Positions 1 to 9,418 of a DNA stretch of 46,230 bases are shown piece by piece. The first letter of the stretch is position 1; each line of letters starts with the position of its first letter. The notes beneath the pieces are model-generated. The model saw nothing but the letters and a program-made list of their open reading frames with translations. It was not told the DNA's origin and did not search any database. The DNA comes from Streptomyces lushanensis (GTDB lineage: Bacteria > Actinomycetota > Actinomycetes > Streptomycetales > Streptomycetaceae). A program made the translations under genes and the position numbers. Location of the stretch: assembly GCF_001700515.1 (NCBI RefSeq), contig NZ_MAUD01000039.1, forward strand, positions 1 through 46,230. Reading direction: 5' to 3'.

Positions 1-110
1 GCCGCGCCCGTACCCGCCGAGTACCTCGTCCGGCCCCCAGCACCCGCCCGGCCGCCGGTACGTGACTGAGCACACCCCCCGCGAGCGGCGGTGAGAGCCG
101 ACAATGGGGC

Positions 111-1106
111 GTGATCAATCCGTTGCCACGAAGTGTCCTCCGCCGGGGGGAGCACGGGCCGACCCCGTACGTGGATCTCAGCCGGGACGAGTGGAGCGCG
201 CTGCGGGAGAAGACGCCGTTGCCGCTGAGCGCCGAGGAGGTGGAGCGGCTGCGGGGGCTGGGGGACGTCATCGACCTCGACGAGGTGCGGGACGTCTATC
301 TGCCGTTGTCGCGGCTGCTGAATCTCTACGTCCAGGCCACGGCCGGGCTGCGCGGCGCGCTCAACACGTTCCTCGGGGAGGCGGGCAACGGGCACGGCGC
401 GCAGCGCGGTACGCCGTTCGTCATAGGGGTCGCCGGGAGTGTGGCGGTCGGCAAGTCGACCGTGGCCCGGCTCCTGCAGGCGCTCCTCGCTCGGTGGCCC
501 GAACATCCTCGGGTCGAGCGCGTCACCACCGACGGCTTCCTGTGGCCGATGGAGGAGCTGAAGGCGCGCGGGCTGATGTCGAGGAAGGGCTTCCCCGAGT
601 CGTACGACCGGCGGGCCCTGACCCGGTTCGTCGCCGACATCAAGGCGGGCAAGGACGAGGTCACCGCGCCCGTCTACTCGCACCTCATCTACGACATCGT
701 GCCGGGCGAGCTGCTCACCGTACGGCGCCCGGACATCCTGATCGTCGAAGGGCTCAACGTCCTTCAGCCCGCGCTGCCCGGCAAGGACGGCAGGACACGG
801 GTCGGGCTCGCGGACTACTTCGACTTCAGTGTGTACGTGGACGCCCGCGCCGAGGACATCGAGAGCTGGTACCTGAACCGGTTCCGCAAGCTCCGCGAGA
901 CCGCGTTCCAGAACCCGGCCTCGTACTTCACGAAATACACCCAGGTCTCCGAGGACGAGGCCCTGGAGTACGCCCGTACGATGTGGCGGACCGTCAACCG
1001 GCCCAATCTGCTGGAGAACGTGGCCCCCACCCGGAGCCGCGCCACCCTGGTACTGCGCAAGGGCCCCGACCACAAGGTCCAGCGGCTCTCGCTCCGCAAG
1101 CTCTGA
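111..1106 (+). CDS. coaA: pantothenate kinase, type I (CoaA)
   Basis: Phosphorylates pantothenate with ATP, the first step of coenzyme A synthesis in the cytoplasm. The 331-residue product has the usual length of the bacterial type I family. A P-loop of the form GSVAVGKST lies at about residues 109-117, followed by the family segments around TTDGFLWP and the C-terminal region ending in RKL. The GTG at 111 is chosen because the protein from there matches the typical Streptomyces N-terminus (PTPYVDLSR). An in-frame stop excludes a much longer protein, and no strong ribosome site is visible, so a very short leader or leaderless message is possible. DUF389 follows 50 bp downstream on the same strand. 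Identification is by family recognition and is confident. Confidence 0.95.
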   Translation: MINPLPRSVLRRGEHGPTPYVDLSRDEWSALREKTPLPLSAEEVERLRGLGDVIDLDEVRDVYLPLSRLLNLYVQATAGLRGALNTFLGEAGNGHGAQRGTPFVIGVAGSVAVGKSTVARLLQALLARWPEHPRVERVTTDGFLWPMEELKARGLMSRKGFPESYDRRALTRFVADIKAGKDEVTAPVYSHLIYDIVPGELLTVRRPDILIVEGLNVLQPALPGKDGRTRVGLADYFDFSVYVDARAEDIESWYLNRFRKLRETAFQNPASYFTKYTQVSEDEALEYARTMWRTVNRPNLLENVAPTRSRATLVLRKGPDHKVQRLSLRKL

Positions 1107-1156
1107 GCGCCCGGAAGGCCGACAGGCCCGGACCCCGACCCCGAGGAGCCGTTCGC

Positions 1157-2179
1157 TTGCTGCATCTGCGTCTGCTGGTGCCCGCCGACCGTACCGACGA
1201 GGTCGTACGGGCCGTCGAGCGCACGGTCGGCACGGCCCATCTCGCCGTCGTGCCCGGTGCCGCGCGCGATCCGCTGGGCGATCTCGTCATGTGCGACGTG
1301 GCGCGCGAGGCCGGCGACGAGCTGATCTCGGATCTGCGCGCCCTCGGGATCGACGACATCGGCTCGATCACCGTCGAGAACATCGATCTGACGCTCTCCC
1401 GGCGGGCGGAGGAAGCGGAGGAGGAGGCCCCGGGCGAGGGCGCCGACGCCGTCCTGTGGGAGCAGCTGGAGGAGGTGACCCACGAGGAGTCCACACTCTC
1501 CTTCACCTATCTCGCGTTTCTCTCCCTCGCGACGATGATCGCGGCCTGTGGTGTGGTGCTCGACAACGCGATCCTGATCGTGGGCGCGATGGCCGTCGGC
1601 CCGGAGTTCGGCCCGCTGGCCGGCGTCTGCACGGCGCTGGTGCAGCGCGCCCCGCGGCTTGCGTGGCGCTCGCTGGTCGCGGTCGTCGGCGGTTTCGCGG
1701 TGGCGATGGCGCTGACAACGGCGTTCGGGCTGCTCATGGATGTCTTCGGGCTCTTCTCCCGTTCCCTGCTGGAGGCCGAACGCGCGAACACCTCCTTCAT
1801 CTGGAATCCCGATCCGTTCTCGCTGGTCGTCGCCGTGCTCGCGGGTGTGGCCGGAATGCTCTCGCTGACCTCCTCACGGTCGGGCGCGCTGGTCGGAGTC
1901 GCCATCTCGGTGACGACCGTTCCCGCCGCCGCCAACGCGGCGGTCGCGCTCGGCTACGGCGACTTCGACCAGGTCTGGGGCTCCAGCGGCCAGCTCCTGC
2001 TGAATCTGGCGGGCATCCTGGCCGCGGGCACACTCACGCTGGCCGCCCAGAAGGGACTGCGGGTGCTGACCCGGCGGCGGCGGACACGACGGAGCGGGCG
2101 GATCAAGGACGCCGGGCCCGTGGAGCGCACCGGTCCCGGACGTGTGCCCGCCGGCCCCGGGGGGACCCTTCCGGGCTGA
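1157..2179 (+). CDS. DUF389 family membrane protein
   Basis: A 340-residue predicted inner-membrane protein of unknown biochemical function. The N-terminal 110 residues form a soluble alpha/beta region (LLHLRLLVPADR, then acidic EAEEEAPGEG). After it come about six hydrophobic segments, including the family hallmark around DNAILIVGAMAVGPEFGPLAG, and a basic tail (RRRRTRRSGR). I chose TTG at 1157 because GAGGAG at 1143-1148 is well spaced before it and the upstream frame overlaps coaA. Cotranscription with coaA is likely from the 50-bp gap, and the transcript probably ends at the hairpin at 2211-2245. DUF389 proteins are widespread in actinobacteria without a settled role, so none is assigned. 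Confidence 0.85.
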   Translation: MLHLRLLVPADRTDEVVRAVERTVGTAHLAVVPGAARDPLGDLVMCDVAREAGDELISDLRALGIDDIGSITVENIDLTLSRRAEEAEEEAPGEGADAVLWEQLEEVTHEESTLSFTYLAFLSLATMIAACGVVLDNAILIVGAMAVGPEFGPLAGVCTALVQRAPRLAWRSLVAVVGGFAVAMALTTAFGLLMDVFGLFSRSLLEAERANTSFIWNPDPFSLVVAVLAGVAGMLSLTSSRSGALVGVAISVTTVPAAANAAVALGYGDFDQVWGSSGQLLLNLAGILAAGTLTLAAQKGLRVLTRRRRTRRSGRIKDAGPVERTGPGRVPAGPGGTLPG

Positions 2180-2210
2180 CGGGGAGCCGCGCGAATTCCC
2201 TTTCGACGCC

Positions 2211-2245
2211 GCGTGGCGCCCGTACGGGGAGTACGGGCGCCACGC
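2211..2245 (+). terminator. strong hairpin terminator after DUF389
   Basis: A perfect 15-bp inverted repeat (2211-2225 with 2231-2245) with a 5-nt loop, all GC-rich. It lies 31 bp after the DUF389 stop and 92 bp past the stop of the convergent glmM gene, so it can serve both strands. No U-run follows, which is common for streptomycete terminators. Confidence 0.85.
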
Positions 2246-2337
2246 GACAAGCCCGGGGTGACGCGACAGGCGCGGGTGCGGCCAGGCCGCCCCGCCCCCT
2301 CTTCACGACAGTCGCCGTATCGTTCCTTCGGCCGGTC

Positions 2338-3696
2338 TCAGCCCAGCGCCGACTTCACCGCGTCCGCCAGGCGGCCCGCCACCGAGCTCGCCTGGTCGAT
2401 GTCCGGCGCCTCGACCATGACCCGTACCAGCGGTTCCGTGCCCGAGGGACGAAGCAGGACACGGCCCGTGGTGCCGAGCTCGGACTCCGCCTCGGAGACC
2501 GCCGCCGCCAGCTCCGCCGAGGTGTGCACCCGCGTTTTGTCGACATCGGGCACATTGACCAGCACCTGCGGCAGCCGCCGCATCACGCCCGCGAGATCCG
2601 CCAGCGTGCGGCCGGTCGCCGCGACCCGGGCCGCCAGCAGCAGACCGGTCAGCGTGCCGTCGCCGGTCGTCGCGTGGTCGAGGACGATGACATGGCCCGA
2701 CTGCTCGCCGCCGAGCGCGTACCCGTGCTCCTTCATCGACTCCAGCACGTACCGGTCGCCGACCGCCGTCTCCACCAGATGGATGCCCTCGCGCTCCATG
2801 GCGATCTTGAAGCCGAGGTTGGCCATCACCGTGCCGACCACCGCGTTTCCGCGCAGCGTGCCCGCCTCGCGCATCGCCAGGGCCAGCACCGCGAGGATCT
2901 GGTCGCCGTCGACCTCCTCGCCCGCCGCGTCCACCGCGAGACAGCGGTCCGCGTCGCCGTCGTGCGCGATGCCGAAGTCCGCGCCGTGCTGCACCACCGC
3001 GGTCTTGAGCTGCGTGAGATGCGTGGAGCCGCAGCCGTCGTTGATGTTCAGCCCGTCCGGCTCCGCGCCGATCGTGATCACTTCGGCGCCGGCCCGGGTG
3101 AAGGCCTCCGGCGAGACCCGCGCCGCCGCGCCGTGCGCCTCGTCGAGAACGACCTTGAGCCCGTCGAGCCGGTTCGGCAGCACCCCGATGAGATGGGCCA
3201 CATACCGGTCGAAGCCCTCGTCGTAGGTACGGACCCGGCCCACGCCCGCACCCGTCGGCCGCTCCCACGGCGCGCCGGTGCGGTGCTGCTCGTACAGCGT
3301 CTCGATCCGGTCCTCCAGCTCGTCCGCGAGCTTGTGCCCGCCGCGCGCGAAGAACTTGACGCCGTTGTCCGGCATGGCGTTGTGGCTCGCGGACAGCATC
3401 ACACCGAGGTCGGCGCCCAACGCGCCGGTGAGATACGCCACCGCCGGGGTGGGCAGCACACCGACGAGCAGGACGTCCACGCCCGCGCTCGCGAGTCCGG
3501 CCACGACAGCGGCTTCCAGGAACTCGCCGGAGGCACGCGGATCACGCCCGACCACCGCCGTGGGCCGATGCCCGTCGAACGTCCCCACCTCGGCGAGCAC
3601 ATGTGCCGCCGCGACCGACAGACCGAGCGCCAGCTCCGCCGTCAGATCGGCGTTGGCGACACCGCGCACGCCGTCCGTACCGAAGAGTCGTCCCAC
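2338..3696 (-). CDS. glmM: phosphoglucosamine mutase
   Basis: Interconverts glucosamine-6-phosphate and glucosamine-1-phosphate, feeding UDP-GlcNAc for peptidoglycan. From the GTG at 3696 the product is 452 residues, the normal family length, and begins [11 protein letters not shown]. The active-site phosphoserine lies in SASHN (Ser about 104). The Mg loop DGDADR, the sugar-binding EQSGH and the phosphate-binding RPSGTEP motifs are all present in order. An upstream ATG would add 11 residues, but GGAGGG at about 3703-3708 fits the GTG start. The gene stands alone between the rpsI terminator and the convergent DUF389 gene. Its leader carries repeated TCGGAG motifs. Confident. Confidence 0.97.
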   Translation of the reverse strand: MGRLFGTDGVRGVANADLTAELALGLSVAAAHVLAEVGTFDGHRPTAVVGRDPRASGEFLEAAVVAGLASAGVDVLLVGVLPTPAVAYLTGALGADLGVMLSASHNAMPDNGVKFFARGGHKLADELEDRIETLYEQHRTGAPWERPTGAGVGRVRTYDEGFDRYVAHLIGVLPNRLDGLKVVLDEAHGAAARVSPEAFTRAGAEVITIGAEPDGLNINDGCGSTHLTQLKTAVVQHGADFGIAHDGDADRCLAVDAAGEEVDGDQILAVLALAMREAGTLRGNAVVGTVMANLGFKIAMEREGIHLVETAVGDRYVLESMKEHGYALGGEQSGHVIVLDHATTGDGTLTGLLLAARVAATGRTLADLAGVMRRLPQVLVNVPDVDKTRVHTSAELAAAVSEAESELGTTGRVLLRPSGTEPLVRVMVEAPDIDQASSVAGRLADAVKSALG

Positions 3697-3811
3697 AGCT
3701 CTCCCTCCGAGAACACTCCGAGCCGTCACCGCTCCGAGCGAAAATGCTCCGAAAATGCAAACTATTAAGCGCCTGATGCTGTTATACGCCCGAGATCACC
3801 CGGAAAACGAA
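3697..3811 (-). promoter_or_regulatory. glmM leader and AT-rich promoter region
   Basis: An AT-rich island at about 3737-3790 contrasts with the GC-rich surroundings and probably holds the glmM promoter. TAGTTT in that stretch, read on the minus strand, is a possible -10, but no convincing -35 was found. Four copies of TCGGAG (minus strand; plus-strand positions 3705-3710, 3716-3721, 3732-3737 and 3747-3752) lie in the leader. The one nearest the start overlaps the ribosome binding site. Confidence 0.4.
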
Positions 3812-3842
3812 CGCCCCGGCGGCACGGAGTGCCGCCGGGGCG
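3812..3842 (-). terminator. rplM-rpsI operon terminator
   Basis: A perfect 14-bp inverted repeat (3812-3825 with 3829-3842) with a 3-nt loop, 45 bp beyond the rpsI stop on the minus strand. It separates rpsI from the glmM leader. Confidence 0.88.
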
Positions 3843-3887
3843 AACGAATGCCGTAGAGGCGTAATGCCTGGACCGGCCAGCGAGCGA

Positions 3888-4415
3888 TTAGCGCTTGCTG
3901 TACTGCGGGGCCTTACGGGCCTTCTTGAGACCGGCCTTCTTGCGCTCGACGGCGCGGTCGTCGCGGCTCAGGAAGCCGGCCTTCTTCAGCGGGGCGCGGT
4001 TGTTGTCCACGTCCGCCTCGTTCAGCGCGCGGGCCACGCCGAGGCGCAGCGCGCCGGCCTGGCCGGAGACGCCGCCGCCGGAGATACGGGCGATGACGTC
4101 GTAGCGGTTGTCCAGTTCGAGCACCTTGAAGGGCTCGTTGACTTCCTGCTGGTGCACCTTGTTGGGGAAGTAGTCCTCAAGGGTGCGACCGTTGATCTTC
4201 CACTTCCCGCTGCCCGGGACGATCCGGACGCGGGCGATGGCGTTCTTGCGACGGCCCAGGCCGGCGGCCGGCTGCGGGTCGCCGAAGCGGGAGGCCAGGG
4301 ACTCGGAGGTGTACTCACCCTCGACGGGGATCTCCGACTCGAAGGTCGTCACCGCGTCGAAGGTCTCTTCGACCTCGGCGCCTTCGACGGGGTTCTCAAC
4401 AGTGGTCTCGGCCAC
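3888..4415 (-). CDS. rpsI: 30S ribosomal protein S9
   Basis: Small-subunit protein whose basic C-terminal tail reaches the P-site tRNA. The 175-residue product has an acidic N-terminal extension of about 45 residues ([12 protein letters not shown]...), typical of actinobacteria. The S9 core starts near [19 protein letters not shown], and the conserved tail ends KAPQYSKR. The GTG start at 4415 is preceded by GAGGAG at good spacing. It lies 42 bp downstream of rplM in the universally conserved rplM-rpsI pair, so the two are cotranscribed. Confidence 0.98.
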   Translation of the reverse strand: MAETTVENPVEGAEVEETFDAVTTFESEIPVEGEYTSESLASRFGDPQPAAGLGRRKNAIARVRIVPGSGKWKINGRTLEDYFPNKVHQQEVNEPFKVLELDNRYDVIARISGGGVSGQAGALRLGVARALNEADVDNNRAPLKKAGFLSRDDRAVERKKAGLKKARKAPQYSKR

Positions 4416-4457
4416 GATGCTCCTCAGATTTCTTTTCGTCTTAGGGGGTGGCCGGAA

Positions 4458-4901
4458 CTACTGCGCGACCTGGGTGATCTCGAACGGGACCGGCTGCTGG
4501 GCGCTGTGCGGGTGCTGGTCGCCCGCGTAGACCTTCAGCTTCGAGAGCATCTGACGGCCCAGGGTGTTCTTGGGGAGCATGCCCTTGACGGCCTTCTCGA
4601 CGGCCTTCTCGGGGTTCTTGGCGAGCAGTTCGTCATAGCGGACGGAACGCAGACCACCCGGGTAGCCGGAGTGGCGGTACGCCATCTTCTGGGTCCGCTT
4701 GTTGCCGGACAGGTGCACCTTGTCCGCGTTGATGATGATGACGAAGTCACCGGTGTCCACGTGGGGAGCGTAGATGGGCTTGTGCTTGCCCCGGAGAAGG
4801 GTGGCGGCGGTGGTCGCCAGACGGCCCAGGACGATGTCCTGCGCGTCGATGATGTGCCACTGGCGCGTCACATCGCCGGGCTTGGGGCTGTACGTACGCA
4901 C
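4458..4901 (-). CDS. rplM: 50S ribosomal protein L13
   Basis: Early-assembling large-subunit protein. The 147-residue product has the L13 signature blocks: [16 protein letters not shown] near the N-terminus, [12 protein letters not shown] in the centre, and [20 protein letters not shown] toward the C-terminus. Start is GTG at 4901 (RTYSPKPGD). It heads the rplM-rpsI operon behind a leader of about 200 nt and the promoter at 5117-5146. Confidence 0.98.
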   Translation of the reverse strand: MRTYSPKPGDVTRQWHIIDAQDIVLGRLATTAATLLRGKHKPIYAPHVDTGDFVIIINADKVHLSGNKRTQKMAYRHSGYPGGLRSVRYDELLAKNPEKAVEKAVKGMLPKNTLGRQMLSKLKVYAGDQHPHSAQQPVPFEITQVAQ

Positions 4902-5258
4902 GGTCGTAGCCTTCGCTTCTTCAGTGATGGGGTCTCCCCGGGCCCGCTAGGGCCTGAGGGACGGGTCCTGTACAAGGGCCACCCGGACGATGCACGACAG
5001 CCTTGGCCGGCACACGGGGACGCAACCCGTTGCCAGCCGCTGGTCATCGGCCCGGTGGACCAGCGTAAGGGCCCCTCGCGTGAGAACGACCAAGCCAATA
5101 CGCATAACGAACCAGAAGAATACCGTCGGTGCCCCGTACGGGTCAAAACGGCGGGTGGGGCACACGGCCCACGGGGTCCGGTACGGGTACGGGGGCCGGC
5201 GCCCGCGGCCCGGGACGCACGGCCTCCGGACCGGGCCGGGTGCGGCCCCGCGCGGCGG
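4902..5258 (-). other. rplM leader and intergenic region
   Basis: This 357-bp gap between rplM and the ABC-F gene contains no supported gene. From about 5110 down to 4902 it is the rplM leader, with small potential stems such as the GGCCC-tagc-GGGCC element near 4943-4955. The leader may allow feedback control, but I recognise no known ribosomal-protein leader family. The part from 5147 to 5258 is very GC-rich trailing sequence behind the ABC-F stop, with no perfect terminator. Confidence 0.6.
5117..5146 (-). promoter_or_regulatory. probable sigma-70 type promoter of rplM-rpsI
   Basis: On the minus strand, TTGACC (5141-5146) and TATTCT (5117-5122) are separated by 18 bp, close to the main vegetative consensus. 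Transcription would start near 5110, about 209 nt before the rplM start. The -35 sits in GTTTTGACC, a nonamer that recurs at the rpsL promoter. Confidence 0.72.
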
Positions 5259-6878
5259 TCAGCGGGCGCGGACCACCCTGCGCTCGTCCCACACCGGCTC
5301 CGGGGTCTCCCGTACGACGCCGTCCGACCCGAACACCAGATAGCGGTCGAAGGAGCGCGCGAACCAGCGGTCGTGCGTGACCGCGAGCACCGTGCCCTCG
5401 TACGCCTCCAGGCCCTCCTGAAGGGCCTCCGCCGACTCCAGGTCGAGGTTGTCCGTCGGCTCGTCCAGCAGCAGTGCCGTCGTACCGCTCAGCTCCAGCA
5501 GCAGGATCTGGAAGCGCGCCTGCTGGCCGCCGGAGAGCTTCTCGAAGGGCTGGTCGCCCTGGCGCTCCAGCTCGTACCGGCGCAGCACGCTCATCGCGCC
5601 GCCGCGGTCCTTCGCGTGCTCCGTCCACAGGATGTCGACCAGGGTGCGTCCCAGCAGCTCCGGGTGGGCGTGGGTCTGCGCGAAGTGTCCGGGCACCACC
5701 CGGGCGCCCAGCTTCCACGTTCCCGTGTGACGGACCTCCTCGCCGGCCAGCAGCCGCAGGAAGTGCGACTTGCCGGAGCCGTTCGAGCCGAGGACGGCCA
5801 CCCGCTCGCCGTAGTAGATCTCCAGCGAGAACGGCTTCATCAGTCCGGTCAGCTCCAGGCCCTCGCAGGTCAGGGCCCGTACGCCGGTGCGCCCGCCGCG
5901 CAGCCGCATGGTGATCTCCTGCTCGCGCGGCGGCTCCGGCGGCGGCCCGGCGTCCTCGAACTTCTTGAAGCGCGTCTGCATCGCCCGGTAGCGCGAGGCC
6001 ATGTCGGGACTGATCGCCGCCTGCTGCCGCAGCCGGTGGACCAGCGCCTTCAGCCGGGCGTGCTCCTCGTCCCAGCGCCGCTTCAGCTCCTCGAAGCGGG
6101 CGAAGCGCTCCTTGCGCGCCGCGTGGTACGTACCGAACCCGCCGCCGTGCACCCAGACGTCGGAGCCGGCCGGGCCCGGCTCCACGCTCACGATCTTCTC
6201 GGCCGCCGTGGCCAGCAGCTCCCGGTCGTGGGAGACGAAGAGCACGGTCTTACGGGTCTCCTTGAGGCGCTCCTCCAGCCAGCGCTTGCCGGGCACGTCC
6301 AGATAGTTGTCCGGCTCGTCCAGGAGCAGCACCTCGTCGGGGCCGCGCAGCAGCGCCTCCAGCACCAGCCGCTTCTGCTCGCCGCCGCTGAGCGTGCGCA
6401 GTTCCCGCCACTGCGCCTTCTCGTACGGGACGCCGAGCGCCGCCATGGTGCACATGTCCCAGACGGTCTCGGCCTCGTAGCCACGGGCCTCGGCCCAGTC
6501 GCTGAGCGCCTGCGCGTACCGCATCTGCGCGGCCTCGTCGTCCACCGTCATGATCGCGTGCTCGGCCTCGTCGACCGCGGCCGCCGCCTCGCGGATACGC
6601 GGCTGCGCGACCGAGACCAGCAGGTCACGGACCGTACGCTCGTCGCGCACCGAGCCCACGAACTGCGACATCACGCCGAGTCCGCCGCTGACGGTCACCG
6701 TGCCGCCGTGCGGCTGGAGCTCTCCCGCGATCAGCCGCAGCAGTGTGGTCTTGCCCGCGCCGTTGGCGCCGACGAGGGCGACGACGGCCCCCTCGCCGAC
6801 GCGGAACGAGGCGTCGCCGAGCAGCACCCGTCCGTCGGGGAGGTAGTACTCCAGGTGCGCGGCCTCAAGATGTCCCAT
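5259..6878 (-). CDS. ABC-F family ATPase (ribosome-associated type)
   Basis: A soluble duplicated ABC ATPase of about 539 residues without membrane segments, the layout of ABC-F proteins that act on ribosomes. Domain 1 has Walker A GANGAGKT (about 37-44), signature LSGGEQKR and Walker B LLLDEPDNYLD. The charged linker contains FEELKRRWDEEH. Domain 2 has GSNGSGKS, LSGGQQAR and LLLDEPTDNLD. Both sites look catalytically intact. I chose the ATG at 6878 (MGHLEAAHLEYY); upstream in-frame starts would add up to 9 residues, and no clear ribosome site decides. It is transcribed divergently from the 7016 gene. Antibiotic resistance, as in some ABC-F members, cannot be inferred from sequence alone; a housekeeping translation-factor role is equally likely. 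Confidence 0.9.
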   Translation of the reverse strand: MGHLEAAHLEYYLPDGRVLLGDASFRVGEGAVVALVGANGAGKTTLLRLIAGELQPHGGTVTVSGGLGVMSQFVGSVRDERTVRDLLVSVAQPRIREAAAAVDEAEHAIMTVDDEAAQMRYAQALSDWAEARGYEAETVWDMCTMAALGVPYEKAQWRELRTLSGGEQKRLVLEALLRGPDEVLLLDEPDNYLDVPGKRWLEERLKETRKTVLFVSHDRELLATAAEKIVSVEPGPAGSDVWVHGGGFGTYHAARKERFARFEELKRRWDEEHARLKALVHRLRQQAAISPDMASRYRAMQTRFKKFEDAGPPPEPPREQEITMRLRGGRTGVRALTCEGLELTGLMKPFSLEIYYGERVAVLGSNGSGKSHFLRLLAGEEVRHTGTWKLGARVVPGHFAQTHAHPELLGRTLVDILWTEHAKDRGGAMSVLRRYELERQGDQPFEKLSGGQQARFQILLLELSGTTALLLDEPTDNLDLESAEALQEGLEAYEGTVLAVTHDRWFARSFDRYLVFGSDGVVRETPEPVWDERRVVRAR

Positions 6879-7002
6879 GGTCCGCATTGTCGGGGCAGGC
6901 GCCACCGGAACCCAATCCTTTTCCGCCGGTCCTTTCGCGTCGCCCGCGTCCGCCCTCCCCGGCTCTTCCGCCTCCGGCGCACAACGCCCGCGCGGGCGGC
7001 CT

Positions 7003-7015
7003 TAAACTGCGCGGC
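7003..7015 (+). promoter_or_regulatory. -10-like element suggesting a leaderless start
   Basis: TAAACT at 7003-7008 ends 7 nt before the ATG at 7016, and no ribosome binding site precedes that ATG. This arrangement fits a leaderless transcript, common in Streptomyces. No clear -35 was seen. Confidence 0.4.
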
Positions 7016-7912
7016 ATGAGCTATGGGCAAGGGGGACCCTGGGGCGGCCCCGGTTCACCCGGACAGGACCCGTACGGAACGCCCGGACCGGACCCGTACG
7101 GCACACAGACACCGGACTGGGCCGCGCTGGCGGACGCCTCCGCCGCGCGTGCGCGCCGTAGGCGCTGGCTGCTGATCGGCGGCGGCGTGCTCGCGACCGC
7201 CGCGGTCGGCGCGATCGTGGCGACCGCGGTCGTCTCCCTGGACAAGGGCGAGGACCGGGCCTCGGAGACCAGCGCCAGTGAGCTGCCCGCGCCCGAGGAG
7301 CTGCCGGCCGAGAGCGCGGTGCCCGAGCCGACCTTCTCCTCGGTCGATCCGCTGCCGCCGCCGGACCCGAAGGACTTCATCTCCAGCGCCGCCAAGGACA
7401 AGGCGCCGCTGAGCGCCGACACGCTCTTCCCCGGCGCGAAACTGACCATGGGCGACCGGGTGTACCGGAAGGGCGCCACCACCCGTACGACCAACTGCGC
7501 CGCTGCGGCCCAGGGCGCCCTCGGCTCCATCCTCGCCGCCAACGGCTGCGACCAGGTCATCCGCGCCACCTACAGCAAGGACGGCGTGGCGGTGACCGTC
7601 GGTGTCGCGGTCTTCGAGCAGGAGGCGCAGGCGCTCAAGGCCAAGGCCGAGGCGAAGGACGGTATCGCCTCGCTGTCCGGGAGCGGTGTCCCCACCTTCT
7701 GCCGGGCCCCCTCGATCTGCCGCAAGGTCACCAACTCCATAGGCAGGTACGTGTACTTCACGGTCGGCGGCTTCACCAGCGGCAAGGACGTCACCGAGTC
7801 CGACAAGGACGTCTACACCACCGGTGACGATGTCGCGGAGTTCACGTTCCGTCAGATATTCGGCCGGGGCCGCGTCCAGGCGTCGGCGGCGGCCACCGCT
7901 CCCGCGGCCTGA
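7016..7912 (+). CDS. membrane-anchored protein with secreted cysteine-containing domain
   Basis: No named family recognised. The 298-residue product has a Gly/Pro/Tyr-rich cytoplasmic N-terminus (GGPWGGPGSPGQDPYG), a positive cluster ARARRRR just before one hydrophobic helix at about residues 51-74, then a Pro/Glu/Ser-rich linker and a C-terminal domain of about 180 residues predicted outside the cell. That domain holds four Cys (in TTNC, NGC, TFC and SIC), compatible with two disulfides. The start at 7016 was chosen from the protein layout; upstream sequence in the frame reads opposite the ABC-F gene. This type of one-helix lipoprotein-like protein is common in Streptomyces; function is unknown. 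Confidence 0.75.
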   Translation: MSYGQGGPWGGPGSPGQDPYGTPGPDPYGTQTPDWAALADASAARARRRRWLLIGGGVLATAAVGAIVATAVVSLDKGEDRASETSASELPAPEELPAESAVPEPTFSSVDPLPPPDPKDFISSAAKDKAPLSADTLFPGAKLTMGDRVYRKGATTRTTNCAAAAQGALGSILAANGCDQVIRATYSKDGVAVTVGVAVFEQEAQALKAKAEAKDGIASLSGSGVPTFCRAPSICRKVTNSIGRYVYFTVGGFTSGKDVTESDKDVYTTGDDVAEFTFRQIFGRGRVQASAAATAPAA

Positions 7913-8203
7913 CCCGGCAGGACGCGGAGACCGGACGCAGGGACAGGACACCGTCCCGACCCGGACAAGGCGCGCAACGGGCACCAATCGCGCGCATCTT
8001 CGCATTCGCCCCTCATGCTCCGCCCACAGCTGTCAGAATGTGGCTTTCGTCGGCCACAGCAGAGCGGGTACCGGGGGGTGCGCGGTCGGCCGGCGTGCCA
8101 CAGAAGGCGCTGGGGGGATCCGGGCCGGGCGGGACGCGCGAGCTGACGTGCCCCGCCGCGCCCGGCTGTTCCGCCCGGTCCCGCGACACGAGGCGGACAC
8201 CAG
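7913..8203. other. intergenic region before the sugar-nucleotide gene
   Basis: No gene is supported here. A small hairpin (TGTGGC 8039-8044 with GCCACA 8053-8058) lies in the middle. The 5-prime part trails the 7016 gene, and the 3-prime part probably carries the promoter for the 8204 gene, but no convincing promoter pair was found. Confidence 0.4.
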
Positions 8204-9367
8204 ATGACCGAGGCGATTCTTCTCGTCGGTGGCCAGGGAAGCCGGCTGCGCCCGCTGACCAGTCACACACCCAAGCCGCTGCTTCCCGTGGCCGGCGTCC
8301 CGTTCCTTGCCCATCAACTCGCGCGCGCCGCCGCCGCCGGAGTCACCAGGGTCGTCTTCGCGACCTCGTACCTGGCCGGGCTGTTCGAGCCGCACTTCGG
8401 TGACGGCGCCCGGTTCGGCCTGCGGCTGGAGTACGAGACCGAGGCCGAGCCGCTGGGCACCGGCGGAGCGATCCGCAACGCGGCCCGGCGGCTGCGGTGC
8501 GGGCCCGGCGAACCGGTGCTGGTGTTCAACGGCGACATCCTCTCCGGACTGGACATCGCCGCACTCCGGGAGGGCCACCGCGCCTCCGGAGCCGCGGTCA
8601 CCCTGCATCTGACCCGGGTGCCCGATCCGCGCGCCTTCGGTCTCGTGCCGACCGACGCGGACGGACGGGTGCTGGCCTTCCTGGAGAAGCCCGGGTCCCC
8701 CGAACAGATCGTCACCGACCAGATCAACGCGGGCTGTTATGTCTTCACACGCTCCGTCATCGACCGGATCCCGGTGGGCCGCGCGGTGTCCGTGGAGCGT
8801 GAGACCTTCCCGGGCCTGCTCGCCTCCGGCGTCCCGGTGCGCGGTGTGGTGGACGACACGTACTGGCTCGACCTGGGCACTCCGGCGGCGTTCGTGAAGG
8901 GCTCCGCCGATCTCGTGCGCGGAATCGTCTCCTCCCCCGCCCTGCCCGGCCCGGTCGGCGACGCCCTGGTGCTGCCCGGCGCCCGGGTCCATCCGGGCGC
9001 GGCGCTCGGCGGCGGCACCGTCGTCGGCGAGGGCGCCGAGATCGCGGACGGTTCGGTGGTCGAGGGCAGTGTCGTGCTGCCGGGCGCCCTGATCGGCGCG
9101 GGGGCCCGCGTCCGCCGCAGTGTGATCGGCCGGCACGCCGTGGTCGGTACGGACGCCACGCTCGACGCGGTGGTCGTCGGCGACGGCGCCGAGGTCGGCG
9201 CGGGCAACGAACTGCCGTCCGGCGTCCGCGTCGGCTGCGGGGTGAGGCTCGCGCCGGAGGCCGTCCGGCTCTCCGCCGCGCCGACGCCGTGCGCCGCGCC
9301 CTCGCCCTTCACACTCTCCGGTGTACCGCACGCCTCGTCCGCGGTGCCCCGCACACGGTCCGCGTAA
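8204..9367 (+). CDS. NDP-sugar pyrophosphorylase (mannose-1-phosphate guanylyltransferase-like)
   Basis: Predicted to make a nucleotide sugar from NTP and sugar-1-phosphate. The 387-residue product opens with the nucleotidyltransferase loop GGQGSRLRPLT (about 9-19) and KPLLPV (about 24-29), and has FNGDIL as the metal-binding Asp segment and EKPGSP further on. From about residue 245 it turns into hexapeptide-like repeats (GARVHPGAALGGGTVVGEGAEI) of a left-handed beta helix, as in GDP-mannose and glucose-1-phosphate enzymes. The tail is Ala/Pro/Ser-rich and weakly conserved. GAGGCGGA precedes the ATG at 8204. The following glycosyltransferase, 51 bp downstream, suggests a shared role in a cell-surface glycan. 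The exact sugar cannot be told from sequence. Confidence 0.85.
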   Translation: MTEAILLVGGQGSRLRPLTSHTPKPLLPVAGVPFLAHQLARAAAAGVTRVVFATSYLAGLFEPHFGDGARFGLRLEYETEAEPLGTGGAIRNAARRLRCGPGEPVLVFNGDILSGLDIAALREGHRASGAAVTLHLTRVPDPRAFGLVPTDADGRVLAFLEKPGSPEQIVTDQINAGCYVFTRSVIDRIPVGRAVSVERETFPGLLASGVPVRGVVDDTYWLDLGTPAAFVKGSADLVRGIVSSPALPGPVGDALVLPGARVHPGAALGGGTVVGEGAEIADGSVVEGSVVLPGALIGAGARVRRSVIGRHAVVGTDATLDAVVVGDGAEVGAGNELPSGVRVGCGVRLAPEAVRLSAAPTPCAAPSPFTLSGVPHASSAVPRTRSA

Positions 9368-9418
9368 AGTCTGTGCGACTTGAGCGGTAACGGTGAGCGT
9401 CGAGAAGGTGTGGGGCGG

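Noticed and set aside
104..1156. Extension of the DUF389 frame upstream to 104
   Set aside because: The upstream part overlaps coaA out of frame and is Arg/Pro-rich; TTG 1157 has a proper ribosome site.
5259..6878. ABC-F gene as an antibiotic self-resistance determinant of a biosynthetic cluster
   Set aside because: No biosynthetic genes are nearby, and housekeeping ABC-F paralogues are common in actinobacteria.
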